Source: an uncultured Porphyromonadaceae bacterium (GTDB lineage: Bacteria > Bacteroidota > Bacteroidia > Bacteroidales > Muribaculaceae). From it: a stretch of DNA of 64,000 nt. The notes beneath the pieces were generated by a model that ran no database searches, was not told the origin of the DNA, and worked only from the letters and a program-made list of their open reading frames with translations. Position numbers and translations under genes: made by a program. This document shows, piece by piece, positions 17,904 to 27,927 of the stretch (positions within the stretch are counted from its first letter, which is position 1; each line of letters starts with the position of its first letter). The stretch is taken from assembly GCA_947643165.1 (NCBI GenBank), contig CANRVB010000004.1, positions 97,040-161,039 on the forward strand, written 5' to 3'.

Positions 17904-20537
17904 GTGAGCCAACTTGCCACCAAATACTCGCCAGCCGAGGTAGAAGACAAATGGTATGCCTACTGGATGGAACACCGCCTGTTTCATAGCGAGCCAGATG
18001 GGCGTGAGCCGTATACTATTGTAATTCCCCCTCCAAACGTGACGGGTGTGCTACACATGGGCCATATGCTCAACAATACCATTCAGGATATACTGATACG
18101 CCGTGCCCGAATGGAGGGCAAAAACGCGTTGTGGGTTCCCGGAACCGACCATGCCGCGATAGCTACGGAAGCCAAGGTCGTTGCGAAGCTCGCCAACGAC
18201 GGTATAAAGAAGTCGGATCTGTCGCGTGAGGAGTTTCTGAACCACGCATGGGACTGGACTCACCGTTATGGCGGCATAATACTTGAGCAGCTGAAGAAGC
18301 TGGGTGCTTCGTGCGACTGGGAGCGCACGGCATTCACGATGGACGAGACGCGCTCGAAGAGCGTGATACGCGTGTTTGTTGACTTATACCGCAAGGGACT
18401 GATATATAGGGGCAAGCGCATGGTAAGCTGGGACCCTAAGGCCCGCACGGCTTTGTCGGACATCGAGGTGGTATACCGCGAGGAGCATAGCAAGCTCTAT
18501 CATCTGCGCTACAAGATATCCGGCGAGGACGGGTATGCGATAGTGGCTACCACACGTCCTGAGACTATCATGGGCGATACGGCAATGTGTATCAATCCTA
18601 ATGATCCGAAGAACGCTCATCTGCGCGGCAAGCGTGTGATAGTTCCTCTGGTCGGCCGTGAGATACCCGTGATAGAGGATGAGTATGTAGACATGGAGTT
18701 TGGCACAGGTTGCCTCAAGGTGACTCCGGCTCACGATGTGAATGACTATATGCTCGGCCAGAAGCACAATCTTGAGTCGATCGACATATTCAATGATGAT
18801 GCGACAGTGAGCGAGGCTGCTGGAATGTATGTCGGCATGGACCGCTTTGACGTGCGCAAGCAGATAGCGGCCGATCTGGAGCAGGCAGGACTGATAGAGC
18901 GTATCGAGGAATATGACAACAAGGTGGGATATTCGGAGCGCAATCCGGAGACTGCTGTCGAACCACGTCTGTCTGACCAATGGTTCCTTGATATGCAGGG
19001 CCTTGCCAAACCGGCTCTCGCCTCGGTAGAGGAGGATATAATACGCTTTGTTCCTGACAAATTCAAGACCACATACCGGCGTTGGATGACGGATATACGC
19101 GACTGGTGTATATCGCGTCAGCTGTGGTGGGGTCACCGCATACCCGCATGGTATCTGCCTGACGGATCGTTTGTAGTAGGAGAAACCGAAGAGGAGGCTC
19201 TGCAGCTTGCGCGCGAGAAGGATCCTTCGGTCAATATGAGCGATCTGCATCAGGATGAGGATTGCTTTGACACCTGGTTCTCGTCATGGCTTTGGCCGCT
19301 CACGCTTTTTGATGGCATTCTCAACCCCGGCAATAAGGAGATAAGCTATTATTATCCGACATCCACTCTGGTGACAGGTCCCGATATCATCTTCTTCTGG
19401 GTAGCCAGAATGATAATGGCGGGATATGAATTCAACGGCAAGCAGCCTTTCGACAATGTTTACTTCACAGGTATCGTGCGTGATGAGATAGGCCGCAAGA
19501 TGTCGAAGCAGCTTGGCAATTCGCCGGATCCGCTGGATCTGATAGCGACATACGGCGCTGACGGTGTGCGTGTGGGCATAATGTTATGCGCTCCTGCCGG
19601 AAACGATATACTTTTCGACAAGAAACTGTGTGAGACCGGCCGCAATTTCTGTAACAAGATATGGAACGCATTCCGTCTTGTGAAAGGATGGGAAGTGTCT
19701 GACGAGGCCGCCCAGCCCGATACAGCCAAGGCTGCCATAGCATGGTTTGACCAGAAGCTATCGGCCGCTGTCACTGAGGTGAACGATTTGCTGGCGAAAT
19801 TCCGCATCAGCGAGGCATTGAGAGAACTATACCGTCTGTTCTGGGATGAATTCTCTTCGTGGTATCTCGAGATGGTGAAACCGGCCTATGGCTCTCCTAT
19901 CGACAAGCATACGATGGAGGCTACGCTGGGATTCTTTGACAGCCTGCTGCGTCTGCTCCATCCCTTCATGCCGTTTATAACTGAAGAGCTCTGGCAGAAC
20001 ATATCGGAGCGCAGGGAGGGCGAGTCGATCATGTATGCGGCTTCTCCTCTGGCTTCGGAACCGACAGCCGAATCGCAGGCTATCCTTAATGCCGTTGAGC
20101 ACGCCAAAGAGGTGGTTAACGGCGTGAGAAACATACGTGCCGAAAAGAACATAGCGCCTAAGGTAGCACTGCAGCTCAATGTCATAGGCACATGGGATAA
20201 GGAGCAGGATTGCATCATAATGAAGCTCGCCAACATAGAGGCAGTGAACCACGATGCGGCCCACGATCCTACGGCCGCCACATTTATGGTAGGCACAACC
20301 GAGGTGAACATTCCTCTGGCTGATACAGTGGACAAGGATGCTGAAATAGCCCGTCTGACCAAGGAACTGGAATACATGGAGGGATTCCGCACTTCGGTGA
20401 TGAAGAAGCTGGGCAACGAGCGCTTTGTGTCGAAAGCCCCCGAACAGGTGGTAGAGGCTGAGCGTCGCAAGCTTGCGGATGCAGAGACCAAGATCGCGGC
20501 TCTCACTTCATCGATCAGTGCTCTTAAATCCTGCTGA
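17904..20537 (+). CDS. valS: Valyl-tRNA synthetase
   Basis: A class I aminoacyl-tRNA synthetase of 877 residues from the proposed GTG start at 17904. It has the HIGH-type motif ([14 protein letters not shown]), the KMSKS-type motif ([14 protein letters not shown]), and an editing insertion ([13 protein letters not shown]). A C-terminal coiled coil ([15 protein letters not shown]...) binds tRNA in this family. The frame is open upstream to an ATG at 17838, but that start would add 22 residues and lies inside the inverted repeat. The family N-terminus ([20 protein letters not shown]) favours the GTG. tyrS follows after 37 bases. Confidence 0.94.
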   Translation: MSQLATKYSPAEVEDKWYAYWMEHRLFHSEPDGREPYTIVIPPPNVTGVLHMGHMLNNTIQDILIRRARMEGKNALWVPGTDHAAIATEAKVVAKLANDGIKKSDLSREEFLNHAWDWTHRYGGIILEQLKKLGASCDWERTAFTMDETRSKSVIRVFVDLYRKGLIYRGKRMVSWDPKARTALSDIEVVYREEHSKLYHLRYKISGEDGYAIVATTRPETIMGDTAMCINPNDPKNAHLRGKRVIVPLVGREIPVIEDEYVDMEFGTGCLKVTPAHDVNDYMLGQKHNLESIDIFNDDATVSEAAGMYVGMDRFDVRKQIAADLEQAGLIERIEEYDNKVGYSERNPETAVEPRLSDQWFLDMQGLAKPALASVEEDIIRFVPDKFKTTYRRWMTDIRDWCISRQLWWGHRIPAWYLPDGSFVVGETEEEALQLAREKDPSVNMSDLHQDEDCFDTWFSSWLWPLTLFDGILNPGNKEISYYYPTSTLVTGPDIIFFWVARMIMAGYEFNGKQPFDNVYFTGIVRDEIGRKMSKQLGNSPDPLDLIATYGADGVRVGIMLCAPAGNDILFDKKLCETGRNFCNKIWNAFRLVKGWEVSDEAAQPDTAKAAIAWFDQKLSAAVTEVNDLLAKFRISEALRELYRLFWDEFSSWYLEMVKPAYGSPIDKHTMEATLGFFDSLLRLLHPFMPFITEELWQNISERREGESIMYAASPLASEPTAESQAILNAVEHAKEVVNGVRNIRAEKNIAPKVALQLNVIGTWDKEQDCIIMKLANIEAVNHDAAHDPTAATFMVGTTEVNIPLADTVDKDAEIARLTKELEYMEGFRTSVMKKLGNERFVSKAPEQVVEAERRKLADAETKIAALTSSISALKSC

Positions 20538-20574
20538 AAAGAAACGAAATAAGAAATACAACAGACCAAACGAT

Positions 20575-21870
20575 ATGTCATCTTTCATAGAAGAACTTAC
20601 ATGGCGCGGCATGATCCATCAGATGATGCCCGGAACCGAAGAGCAACTTGCCAAGGAAATGACCACGGCTTATCTGGGTATTGACCCTACTGCCGACTCC
20701 CTTCATATAGGACACCTTGTGGGTGTGATGATGCTCAAGCATCTGCAGCGTTCGGGCCATAAGCCCATCGCTCTTGTGGGCGGTGCCACCGGCATGATAG
20801 GCGATCCCTCAATGAAAAGCCAGGAACGCAAACTGCTCGATGAGGAGACCCTGCGTCACAATCAGGAAGCCATCAAGAAGCAGCTCGCCAAGTTTCTTGA
20901 CTTTGACAGCGATGCGCCGAATGCTGCCGAGCTGGTGAATAATTACGACTGGATGAAGAATTATTCGTTCCTCGAATTCATCAGAGATATCGGCAAGCAC
21001 ATTACCGTCAACTATATGATGGCGAAAGATTCGGTGAAGAAGCGTCTTGCCGGCGACTCTCAACAGGGCATGTCGTTCACTGAATTCAGCTATCAGCTCG
21101 TGCAGGGCACCGACTTTCTGACGCTTTACCGCGAGAAAAACTGCCGTCTGCAGCTGGGCGGATCGGACCAGTGGGGCAACATCACCACAGGTACGGAACT
21201 CATACGCCGCACACTCGGCGGTGAAGCGTTCGCACTCACCTGCCCTCTTATAACCAAGGCTGACGGTGGCAAATTCGGAAAGACCGAATCAGGCAACGTA
21301 TGGCTTGATCCACGCTACACATCACCATACAAGTTCTATCAGTTCTGGCTGAATGTAAGCGACTCGGATGCCGAGAAATATATAAAGATCTTCACCGAAC
21401 TGTCGCGCGAGGAGATCGAAGCTCTCGTTGCCGAACAGCAGGAGGATCCGGGCAAGCGTCCCCTTCAGCGTCGCCTTGCCAAAGAAATCACAACCATGGT
21501 GCATAGCGCCGAGGAATATGACAAGGCTGTGGAGGCATCTCAGATACTGTTTAATCCGAAGGCCGCAGATGCACTCCATACCATCGACGAGGCCACTCTG
21601 CTCGATATAATGGACGGCGTGCCACGGTTTGAAGTAAGCATGAGCGACATTGAGAACGGTACTCCCCTGATCGATCTGCTCACTGAGAAAGCAGCCGTGT
21701 TCCCATCTAAAGGAGAAATGCGTAAGATGACACAAGGCGGCGGATTGTCGGTGAACAAAGAAAAGGTAGCCGATCCGATGACTGTTGTCACACAAGCCCA
21801 TCTGCTTCAGGGCAAATACATACTGGTGTCGCGCGGCAAGAAAAACCACTCGCTCATCATAGCCCAGTAA
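20575..21870 (+). CDS. tyrS: Tyrosyl-tRNA synthetase
   Basis: The 431-residue class I synthetase charges tRNA-Tyr. It carries the HIGH-type motif in [14 protein letters not shown], the tyrosine-site segment [13 protein letters not shown], the [12 protein letters not shown] motif and a KMSKS-type loop KFGKTESG. The C-terminal part is an S4-like RNA-binding domain ([11 protein letters not shown]). I start it at the ATG at 20575 ([13 protein letters not shown]). The frame is open further upstream, but that stretch overlaps the end of valS in another frame. It is probably cotranscribed with valS. Confidence 0.95.
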   Translation: MSSFIEELTWRGMIHQMMPGTEEQLAKEMTTAYLGIDPTADSLHIGHLVGVMMLKHLQRSGHKPIALVGGATGMIGDPSMKSQERKLLDEETLRHNQEAIKKQLAKFLDFDSDAPNAAELVNNYDWMKNYSFLEFIRDIGKHITVNYMMAKDSVKKRLAGDSQQGMSFTEFSYQLVQGTDFLTLYREKNCRLQLGGSDQWGNITTGTELIRRTLGGEAFALTCPLITKADGGKFGKTESGNVWLDPRYTSPYKFYQFWLNVSDSDAEKYIKIFTELSREEIEALVAEQQEDPGKRPLQRRLAKEITTMVHSAEEYDKAVEASQILFNPKAADALHTIDEATLLDIMDGVPRFEVSMSDIENGTPLIDLLTEKAAVFPSKGEMRKMTQGGGLSVNKEKVADPMTVVTQAHLLQGKYILVSRGKKNHSLIIAQ

Positions 21871-21978
21871 TCGCATAGAGATCCCGACAGGTCACTAAAT
21901 ATCGTTCTCGGCAAACTAACCAGACTCGGAACGTAGCAAAAAATACGTTTCAGACTTGCACAAGTCGCATAAATTAGC

Positions 21979-21986
21979 TACCTTTG
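21979..21986 (+). promoter_or_regulatory. -7 box of the tRNA-Gln gene
   Basis: TACCTTTG lies 36 bases before the mature tRNA. A CTTG at 21955-21958, 20 bases upstream, may serve as the -33 element. Confidence 0.55.
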
Positions 21987-22022
21987 CACTCGCTAAAGGT
22001 TGATAAACCCAAAGCCAATGAT

Positions 22023-22093
22023 TGTCGTATGGTGTAATGGTAGCACTGCAGGTTTTGGTTCTGCCTGTCTTGGTTCGAATCCGAGTACGACAA
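22023..22093 (+). tRNA. tRNA-Gln (anticodon TTG)
   Basis: The cloverleaf can be drawn: a 7-bp acceptor stem (22023-22029 TGTCGTA with 22086-22092 TACGACA), a D-arm with GTAATGGTAGC, and an anticodon stem GCAGG/TCTGC around the 7-base loop TTTTGGT with anticodon TTG. The T-loop is GGTTCGAATCC. CCA is not encoded. The gene is followed directly by a strong terminator. Confidence 0.93.
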
Positions 22094-22097
22094 CAGC

Positions 22098-22147
22098 ATA
22101 GACTGCCAAATCGTTAACTGATAACGGTTTGGCAGTCTATCTTTTTC
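22098..22147 (+). terminator. Intrinsic terminator after tRNA-Gln
   Basis: A 13-bp stem (22098-22110 with 22128-22140), extended inward by CGTTA/TAACG, is followed by CTTTTTCT. Confidence 0.85.
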
Positions 22148-22222
22148 TAAAGGCCAACCAACGGTCGACACACTTCCAATTTCAATTCAAGCAATCTGAT
22201 TCAAGATCCTCCTGCTCCAGAG

Positions 22223-23164
22223 TTAATTGGAGCCACGCACCGGGATTCGGCGTATCTTACCTGTTGAAGTACGTTGTATCTCAGGGATGAACACTACATC
22301 TTTGGGGCACATGTGCGATGGCAGAACGCGCCGTGCTTCGGTGAGAATATGGTTTGCAAGTTCCTGGTCATCACCCCCCTGAACAACAAGAATAGCCTCC
22401 GTGCCCCACTCTCTGCTTGGCCGCGGAGCTATATAATATGTACCCGGCGAAAGAATTCCGGCCAGATGCCGCTCTATCTCCTCGGGATGTAGCTTGAGAC
22501 CGCCGCTTATTATTACATTATCGGCACGTCCATGCCATCGGAAAGCGTGCGGCGAAACAAGAGTCACAATATCATTGGTTACGAGTGGGCTCCATGAAGC
22601 ATAAGGATTAGATATGACCAGACACCCCCGCTCATCAGTGGCGAAGGTTATGCCGGGCAGAGCATGATATGTATCCGACCCAAATCGGCGCAATGCCACA
22701 TGACTGCACGTCTCCGTCATTCCATAGGTAGCCCACCACACTATGTCGGGACGCATGTCGAGTGCGCGACGCTCTTCATCGGGACTCACGGGTGCCCCGC
22801 CGACTATGGCGCTGCACACATGGGCCGGCGAAGCTATGAGCCCATCGATCTGCTGTGGCACGATGGCTATCAGATTAACAGTACACCCCGGATCGGTGGC
22901 AAGCGGCCTGCGCGAGGGCGGTTCAACTATAAGACGGGCACCCAGAACCTGGCTCCGCACTATCATCATCTTGCCTGCTATATAATCATCCGACAGGGGA
23001 AGCACCAACGTACTGTCCGCATTGAGGCCGAAGTGGGCGATGGTAGCCCTTGCCGATAGCATCATGTCAGTCTTGAGCAGCCGTATTGGCTTTGGGGTGC
23101 CGGTTGATCCTGATGTATGGGCGACGATATAGTCGTTTGTATCGAGCCACTGGTCAATAAACAT
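22223..23164 (-). CDS. menE: o-Succinylbenzoate-CoA ligase (MenE)
   Basis: The 313-residue adenylate-forming enzyme would activate o-succinylbenzoate with CoA in menaquinone synthesis. The ATP-binding loop TSGSTGTPKP (about residues 17-26) lies unusually near the N-terminus. GMTETCSHVALR (motif A5), WHGRADNVIISGGLKLHPEE (hinge) and the terminal TGKIRR (catalytic-lysine region) follow. It is shorter than typical 450-500-residue MenE because the N-terminal subdomain is reduced, which appears usual for Bacteroidetes. It is the last gene of the menD-B-C-E run, 30 bases after menC. Confidence 0.88.
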   Translation of the reverse strand: MFIDQWLDTNDYIVAHTSGSTGTPKPIRLLKTDMMLSARATIAHFGLNADSTLVLPLSDDYIAGKMMIVRSQVLGARLIVEPPSRRPLATDPGCTVNLIAIVPQQIDGLIASPAHVCSAIVGGAPVSPDEERRALDMRPDIVWWATYGMTETCSHVALRRFGSDTYHALPGITFATDERGCLVISNPYASWSPLVTNDIVTLVSPHAFRWHGRADNVIISGGLKLHPEEIERHLAGILSPGTYYIAPRPSREWGTEAILVVQGGDDQELANHILTEARRVLPSHMCPKDVVFIPEIQRTSTGKIRRIPVRGSN

Positions 23165-23194
23165 AATGGCTGAAGTTGTATGATTGTATGATGA

Positions 23195-24226
23195 TCAGAT
23201 ACCGAATTTCACGCTGGGATCATAGCGCAGCAGTTGCCCGTCAAGACGCAATGGCGAGTCTATATTATTGGCATATAGTTGCCCGGTCCCGAGCCCTTGC
23301 GGTATGGTTGTATTGAGCGACGACGTCCACTGGGCTATGGCGTTAAGACCCACGTTCGACTCCAGAGCCGACGTGGCCCACCACCCTATGTTGTTGGCCC
23401 GCGCAAGGCTGATCCACTCGTCCGATCCGCTGAAACCGCCGCACAACGATGGTTTTAGTATAATATACGAAGGACGGATCGTGCGAAGCATATCCTGCTT
23501 GCGGTCGCTGCTGTTCACACCTATGAGTTCTTCATCAAGAGCTACTGGAATAGGCGAACTCGCACACAACGCCCCCATCTCCTCCCACCTGCCGGCCCGT
23601 ATAGGCTGCTCTATGGAGTGTATATCAAGCGGTGCCAGACGGCGCAGCCGGTCGATAGCATCGTCTATCCCGGCAAATGCGCCATTGGCATCGAGCCGCA
23701 GCTCTATCTTCTCTGGCCCATACAACCTTCTGAACCTGTCCAGCATGCGCAGCTCACAGTCGAAGTCGTAAGCACCTATCTTGATCTTGATACATCTGAA
23801 CCCTGCCTCAGCCTTGAGGATAGCATTCTGGAGCATAATGTCGGGAGTATCCATCCACACCAGCCCGTTTATTAGTATTCCCCCCTGCCCCATACTCCAT
23901 GGAGTGGGAAATGGCCAACGGCAGCAGCCATTGTCATAATCGCGCAGAGCCGTCTCAAGCCCGAACTTTATGGAGGGCCACTCCGTCAGATCGGTAGTCC
24001 GGCCGGCGGCGATATCACGGCACACCTTCTCGAGCATGTCGGTATAGCCGGGCCGGTCGTCACAGCCAAGCCCCTTGAACAAAGCACACTCGCCGACACC
24101 GTAGCGCGAAGGATCGACAGGATCATACACCCGCAGAAAGTACGTATCTTTCACGGTCATGACAGCCCGCGATGTACGAGCCGGCCTTAGAAAGGCAAGC
24201 GCGTAATGACTGAAAGTTGCTATCAT
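23195..24226 (-). CDS. menC: o-Succinylbenzoate synthase
   Basis: The 343-residue enolase-superfamily enzyme dehydrates SHCHC to o-succinylbenzoate. The acid-base lysines are K147/K149 (CIKIKIGAY) and K258 ([10 protein letters not shown]). The metal ligands are D179 (LRLDANGAF), E206 (SIEQPI) and D231 (ALDEEL). All expected residues are present. Its start overlaps the menB stop by 4 bases, suggesting translational coupling. Confidence 0.92.
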   Translation of the reverse strand: MIATFSHYALAFLRPARTSRAVMTVKDTYFLRVYDPVDPSRYGVGECALFKGLGCDDRPGYTDMLEKVCRDIAAGRTTDLTEWPSIKFGLETALRDYDNGCCRWPFPTPWSMGQGGILINGLVWMDTPDIMLQNAILKAEAGFRCIKIKIGAYDFDCELRMLDRFRRLYGPEKIELRLDANGAFAGIDDAIDRLRRLAPLDIHSIEQPIRAGRWEEMGALCASSPIPVALDEELIGVNSSDRKQDMLRTIRPSYIILKPSLCGGFSGSDEWISLARANNIGWWATSALESNVGLNAIAQWTSSLNTTIPQGLGTGQLYANNIDSPLRLDGQLLRYDPSVKFGI

Positions 24227-25041
24227 CCTGGAAACTTGGGAAACTTCTGGAAGTCGGGATCACGCTTTTCAAGGAAAGCATTCTTGCCCTCCTGAGCCTC
24301 GTCCATGAGATAATACAGCATCGTGGCATCGCCTGCCAGCTCCATCAGACCATGCTGACCGTCAAGCTCTGCATTGAGAGCGCGTTTGATCATGCGCACT
24401 GCCATCGGGCTTCTGCTGAGTATGGTCTCACACCACTCCACTGTTTCATCTTCCAGACGCTCCGGGCTTACAACGGCGTTTATCATACCCATCTCAAGAG
24501 CCTCGTCGGCGGTATATTGGCGGCACAGAAACCATATCTCACGTGCCTTCTTCTGCCCTACACAGCGGGCAAGATAGCTCGATCCGAAGCCTCCGTCAAA
24601 GCTGCCTACCTTGGGACCTGTCTGGCCGAACCGCGCGTTGGTTGACGCTATCGTCAGATCGCACACTACCTGAAGCACATTGCCTCCGCCTATGGCATAA
24701 CCGTTCACCATAGCTATCACTGGCTTTGGCAGCGAGCGGATAGCTTTGTGCAGATCCAGCACATTTAGGCGGGGCACACCATTGGCATCCAGATAGCCGC
24801 CCTTGGTCTTCACACGCTGGTCGCCCCCCGAACAGAATGCCTTGTCGCCGGCACCTGTCAGTATAACCACCCCTATCTCCTGACAATCGCGGCAGTAAGC
24901 CACGGCATCGAGCATCTCGAAGTTGGTCTGCGGTCTGAAGGCATTATAGACCTCCGGACGGTTGATGGTGATCTTTGCTATACGTCCATACTGCTCAAAG
25001 AGTATGTCTTCATATTTCTTTATGGTTGTCCAGGTTCTCAT
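24223..25041 (-). CDS. menB: 1,4-Dihydroxy-2-naphthoyl-CoA synthase
   Basis: The 272-residue crotonase-fold enzyme closes the naphthoquinone ring from o-succinylbenzoyl-CoA. Motifs include [13 protein letters not shown] (oxyanion hole), [17 protein letters not shown], and [20 protein letters not shown], specific to MenB. I start it at the ATG at 25041 ([13 protein letters not shown]); the upstream in-frame codon at 25053 is TTG. It is preceded by menD (39 bases) and overlaps menC. Confidence 0.94.
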   Translation of the reverse strand: MRTWTTIKKYEDILFEQYGRIAKITINRPEVYNAFRPQTNFEMLDAVAYCRDCQEIGVVILTGAGDKAFCSGGDQRVKTKGGYLDANGVPRLNVLDLHKAIRSLPKPVIAMVNGYAIGGGNVLQVVCDLTIASTNARFGQTGPKVGSFDGGFGSSYLARCVGQKKAREIWFLCRQYTADEALEMGMINAVVSPERLEDETVEWCETILSRSPMAVRMIKRALNAELDGQHGLMELAGDATMLYYLMDEAQEGKNAFLEKRDPDFQKFPKFPG

Positions 25042-25080
25042 GATCTGTATCAATATTTTGATATGGTGATGATATTTATG

Positions 25081-26778
25081 TCAGAATAAGAATTTATCAA
25101 ACAGCGATGCATACACCTCCGCGCTCTCGGCCGCCGGAGTTATGACCCGCATAATGGCACTCCGTGGAGCTTCCGCAAACGCCTGCCACTGGCTGCGCAG
25201 CTCCTGCTCGCTTGACGCCTCAAAGTAGTCCAGACCGAATCCTGCCGACAGCTGGGCCAACGGCAGACTCATACCGTCCATCGACAGCATGTCTGTCCTT
25301 ACCGACAGCTGGCGTGTCGCCGGAATCGAGCGGAATATGCCGCCCCCGCCATTGTCAAGCACGATCATGCGGAATCGCTGCGGCATATCCGCCACGGCCA
25401 GCCCTCCCATGTCATAAAGGGCGCTCATGTCGCCGGTGATAAGCAGAGTTATGTCCGAACGATAGGCCATTGCTACGCCGACAGCCGTCGACGTACTGCC
25501 GTCTATCCCGCTCACTCCGCGGTTGCACCCGCAGCGATGAACCGCCCCCAGCCCCAGAGCGCAGGCATAGCGTACTGTGGTGCCGTTCGACAGCTCCACA
25601 TTCCACCTCCTGTTTATGCCCCCTGCTATGACCGACATTGCCTTGAAATCGCTCCAGGGCGCCCGCGCCGCAAGCGACTGTATGCGTGAATACGCACGCC
25701 GCGAAGCTGTCTCCCAGTCCTCACGGTAGCTCATCCCGCCATCACTTCCAGCGTATGGCCGCATTGCCGCCGCAAGCTGCTGCATGAATTGGCCCGGATC
25801 CATCTGGGCCCGCAACACAAGACGGCCGAAACAATCCACCGTACTGTCACGGAATCCCACCTGCCAATGCTCGACATTTGGCGACTTCCTCAGATACTGC
25901 TTGATGCGCGCCGATATTACCGCGCCGCCGAGAGTTATGACCACATCCGGCCTTAGTCTCTCAAGCCAATCCTGGTCCGGACACGCGGCAAGCGCCATAT
26001 CCGGATTGGTGACTACGCATCGCCCGTGCACATTGGCCACAGGCTCCGCGACTACAGCCACGTTCGCTATATCACCCATACGGCCGATAGCCTTGTTCAG
26101 CCGGCCATCAGGATTGCCTACCGCACACACCACCAGCACCTTGCGCGGTGGTGCCAGACGGCGGGCAAGCTCACGCGCACGCGACACCTCTATATCACTG
26201 CGCGATCTCACAAGCTCAATCAGTCCCTGCCCACGTCGTCTGAACGATGGCTCCGCTGTCGACGCGCCTATGTGGATGTTTATATGCACCGGTCCGGCGG
26301 GACCATCTGTAGCCGTCATGATCGCATCGCTTATATCGCGGTCGGCCACCCATTCGTTCTCACTCATGTCGGTCGACACCATGCCTACGTCTACGCTTTT
26401 CTTCACAATGCCACCCAACAGCCCCGGCTGTCTCACGGTCTGGCTGTCATCCTGGTCTATATACGCCTGCGGCCTGTCAGCCGACACTATCACCATCGGA
26501 ATCCTCCGGTAGTAAGCCTCAGCTACCGCTGGCGCATAGTTGAGTACCGCGCTTCCCGATGTACATACCAGCGCCACCGGTCTCATCGACGCCGACGCAT
26601 AGCCCAGGGCCACGAATGCCGCCACACGCTCATCGGGCGAGGTCGCCCGCACATTAAGTTCCTGTCGCGCAGCCATCGCTTCCAGCAATGGAGCGTTCCG
26701 CGATCCCGGCGACACAAAAATATCGTTCACGCCATAAGCGCACAACCGGTCGGCAAGTATTTCAGCTTGATAATGCAT
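25081..26778 (-). CDS. menD: SEPHCHC synthase (MenD)
   Basis: The 565-residue thiamine-diphosphate enzyme condenses isochorismate with 2-oxoglutarate, the first committed step to menaquinone. It has the N-terminal VSPGSRNAPLLEAM and a Glu-containing segment RATSPDERVAAFVALGYA for ThDP activation. The C-terminal ThDP/Mg site is GDMSALYDMGGL with VLDNGGGGIF. It opens the menD-B-C-E operon. The isochorismate synthase gene menF, often next to menD, is not present upstream. The -7 box ends only 8 bases before the ATG, so the mRNA may be essentially leaderless. Confidence 0.93.
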   Translation of the reverse strand: MHYQAEILADRLCAYGVNDIFVSPGSRNAPLLEAMAARQELNVRATSPDERVAAFVALGYASASMRPVALVCTSGSAVLNYAPAVAEAYYRRIPMVIVSADRPQAYIDQDDSQTVRQPGLLGGIVKKSVDVGMVSTDMSENEWVADRDISDAIMTATDGPAGPVHINIHIGASTAEPSFRRRGQGLIELVRSRSDIEVSRARELARRLAPPRKVLVVCAVGNPDGRLNKAIGRMGDIANVAVVAEPVANVHGRCVVTNPDMALAACPDQDWLERLRPDVVITLGGAVISARIKQYLRKSPNVEHWQVGFRDSTVDCFGRLVLRAQMDPGQFMQQLAAAMRPYAGSDGGMSYREDWETASRRAYSRIQSLAARAPWSDFKAMSVIAGGINRRWNVELSNGTTVRYACALGLGAVHRCGCNRGVSGIDGSTSTAVGVAMAYRSDITLLITGDMSALYDMGGLAVADMPQRFRMIVLDNGGGGIFRSIPATRQLSVRTDMLSMDGMSLPLAQLSAGFGLDYFEASSEQELRSQWQAFAEAPRSAIMRVITPAAESAEVYASLFDKFLF

Positions 26779-26785
26779 GATGATG

Positions 26786-26793
26786 CAAAGTTA
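26786..26793 (-). promoter_or_regulatory. -7 box of the men operon
   Basis: On the minus strand TAACTTTG lies immediately upstream of menD, placing the transcription start within a base or two of the ATG at 26778. A TTTG at 26817-26820 is slightly too far (23 bases) for a standard -33. Confidence 0.55.
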
Positions 26794-26862
26794 ACCATTT
26801 TTCCTCTGTTAGCCGACAAAAAAATGCAAACCATAATTCGCCCCACCCCTGCGACTTCCGGC

Positions 26863-27501
26863 CTACTCTCTCCTCAAGCGCTTAATTATCTGTTCTTTCA
26901 CCGTCCGCAGGTCGCTGTCATACAATATCGGTATAAACTCCCTTATCTCTGCAACTTCCATATTCCACCATTTCAGTTCCAGCAATAAGTCTATCAGCTC
27001 CTTGTCAAAACGCTTCCTTATCACCCGCGCAGGATTTCCGGCGACAATAGTGTACGGCTCGACGTCACTGCCTACAACACTCTGCGTCCCTATTATTGCC
27101 CCATCTCCTATTTTAACCCCCGGCAGAATCGTCGCATCCTGTCCGATCCACACATCATTCCCCACCACAGTATCCCCCTTGTGTGGCAACTCCGATTTCT
27201 GTGGCGCCTCCCGATCCCATCCATTGAATATATAAAACGGATACGTCGATGCACAGTTCATCTTATGATTGGCCCCGTTCATTATAAACCTCACACCCGC
27301 CGCGATCTGACAGAACTTGCCTATGATAAGTCTGTCCCCATACCACGGATAATGATGCTCGACATGGCTCTCAAAATCCACATCACTGAAATATGTGAAT
27401 TCCCCCACTATGATATTCGGATTCTTGATTGTAGGTCGTATATAAGTCACTCGCTCGCAATTCTTCACCGGATAAATTTCATCAGGATTAGGCCCCTTCA
27501 T
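26863..27501 (-). CDS. Vat/CatB-type xenobiotic O-acetyltransferase
   Basis: A hexapeptide-repeat (left-handed beta-helix) acetyltransferase of 212 residues from the ATG at 27501. Hallmarks are GPNPDEIYP at the start, LIIGKFCQIAAGVRFIMNGANHKM (the His is catalytic in this family), GDTVVGNDVWIGQDATILPGVKIGDGAIIG, and the terminal KWWNM segment. It most resembles streptogramin A acetyltransferases (Vat) and CatB chloramphenicol acetyltransferases; whether it confers resistance cannot be told. An in-frame upstream start at 27558 would add 19 residues, but the GPNP start matches the family. Confidence 0.85.
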   Translation of the reverse strand: MKGPNPDEIYPVKNCERVTYIRPTIKNPNIIVGEFTYFSDVDFESHVEHHYPWYGDRLIIGKFCQIAAGVRFIMNGANHKMNCASTYPFYIFNGWDREAPQKSELPHKGDTVVGNDVWIGQDATILPGVKIGDGAIIGTQSVVGSDVEPYTIVAGNPARVIRKRFDKELIDLLLELKWWNMEVAEIREFIPILYDSDLRTVKEQIIKRLRRE

Positions 27502-27567
27502 GTTTCTATCTTCCTTATCGGTCATCTTCTGTCTTGCTGATTTTATTAGTTGTTTCAATCCATTTCT

Positions 27568-27645
27568 TCAGGGATTATATAGGCTTTCCCAAATGCCAGG
27601 AAACTCAATCATATTACGGTTACCGTTTCGCAAGTTGCTCGTCAT
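27568..27645 (-). pseudogene. Fragment of a KilA-N-domain-like protein
   Basis: A short reading frame ends with NLRNGNRNMIEFPGIWES and LYNP, then a stop. It resembles the conserved KilA-N segment 'WLRNRNTIEFLGIWE..NNP' found in phage and mobile-element proteins. Nothing of the rest of the domain is present, so this looks like gene debris. The assignment rests on remembered motif shape only. Confidence 0.4.
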
Positions 27646-27727
27646 CAAACAGCAACCCACAGCTTTTTAATTTGGCTATCTGCCGTTGGCGAGTGAGAGG
27701 GCGTTTCCTATAATCCCTATAAAAACT
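27620..27727 (-). pseudogene. Fragment resembling the N-terminus of an Abi-family protein
   Basis: In a different minus-strand frame, RPLTRQRQIAKLKSCG followed by LLFDDEQLAKR resembles the start of Abi (abortive infection, AbiD/F-type) proteins, 'Q...LKSRGL...D.E.A'. It stops after about 35 codons. It overlaps the KilA-N-like fragment in another frame, so at most one of the two readings need be real ancestry. Confidence 0.3.
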
Positions 27728-27731
27728 CTAA

Positions 27732-27774
27732 GACCTCCCCGGGTGCGCTGTTCTAACGGGAAGCGCGGGAGGTC
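27732..27774 (-). ncRNA. Hairpin with T-rich tail just downstream of a promoter (leader/attenuator or small RNA)
   Basis: GACCTCCC (27732-27739) pairs with GGGAGGTC (27767-27774), with an inner GCGCT/AGCGC. On the minus strand the hairpin is followed by TTAGAGTTTTTAT, and it begins within a few bases of the start expected from the -7 box at 27785-27792. Initiation followed at once by a terminator-like hairpin suggests a very short RNA or an attenuator ahead of the acetyltransferase gene. Confidence 0.45.
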
Positions 27775-27784
27775 ATATTAAGTG

Positions 27785-27792
27785 CAAATATA
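27785..27792 (-). promoter_or_regulatory. -7 box reading toward the hairpin and the acetyltransferase gene
   Basis: On the minus strand TATATTTG matches the consensus. Transcription would start near 27778. Confidence 0.5.
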
Positions 27793-27927
27793 CTCAAATT
27801 TTCCTATTATAACTATACCATTTGCGTTATGGGTAATAGCTTACATTTTCCAACTTATCCCTATAAAAGAGAAAATATCGCAAAAAAGTACGTTGTCAAA
27901 TATGTTGCTAAAAAGATTGTTAAATTT

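Noticed and set aside
18384..19250. 288-codon minus-strand open frame opposite valS
   Set aside because: Antisense to a conserved synthetase, with no protein-like features.
26026..26988. 320-codon plus-strand open frame opposite menD
   Set aside because: Composition (His/Arg/Tyr-rich) and lack of any motif mark it as antisense shadow of menD; it also crosses the menD promoter.
27732..27774. Terminator for the minus-strand unknown gene ending at 27928
   Set aside because: It lies 150 bases downstream and a new promoter (27785-27792) intervenes just upstream; it is better read as part of the next transcript's leader, although it could also stop read-through.
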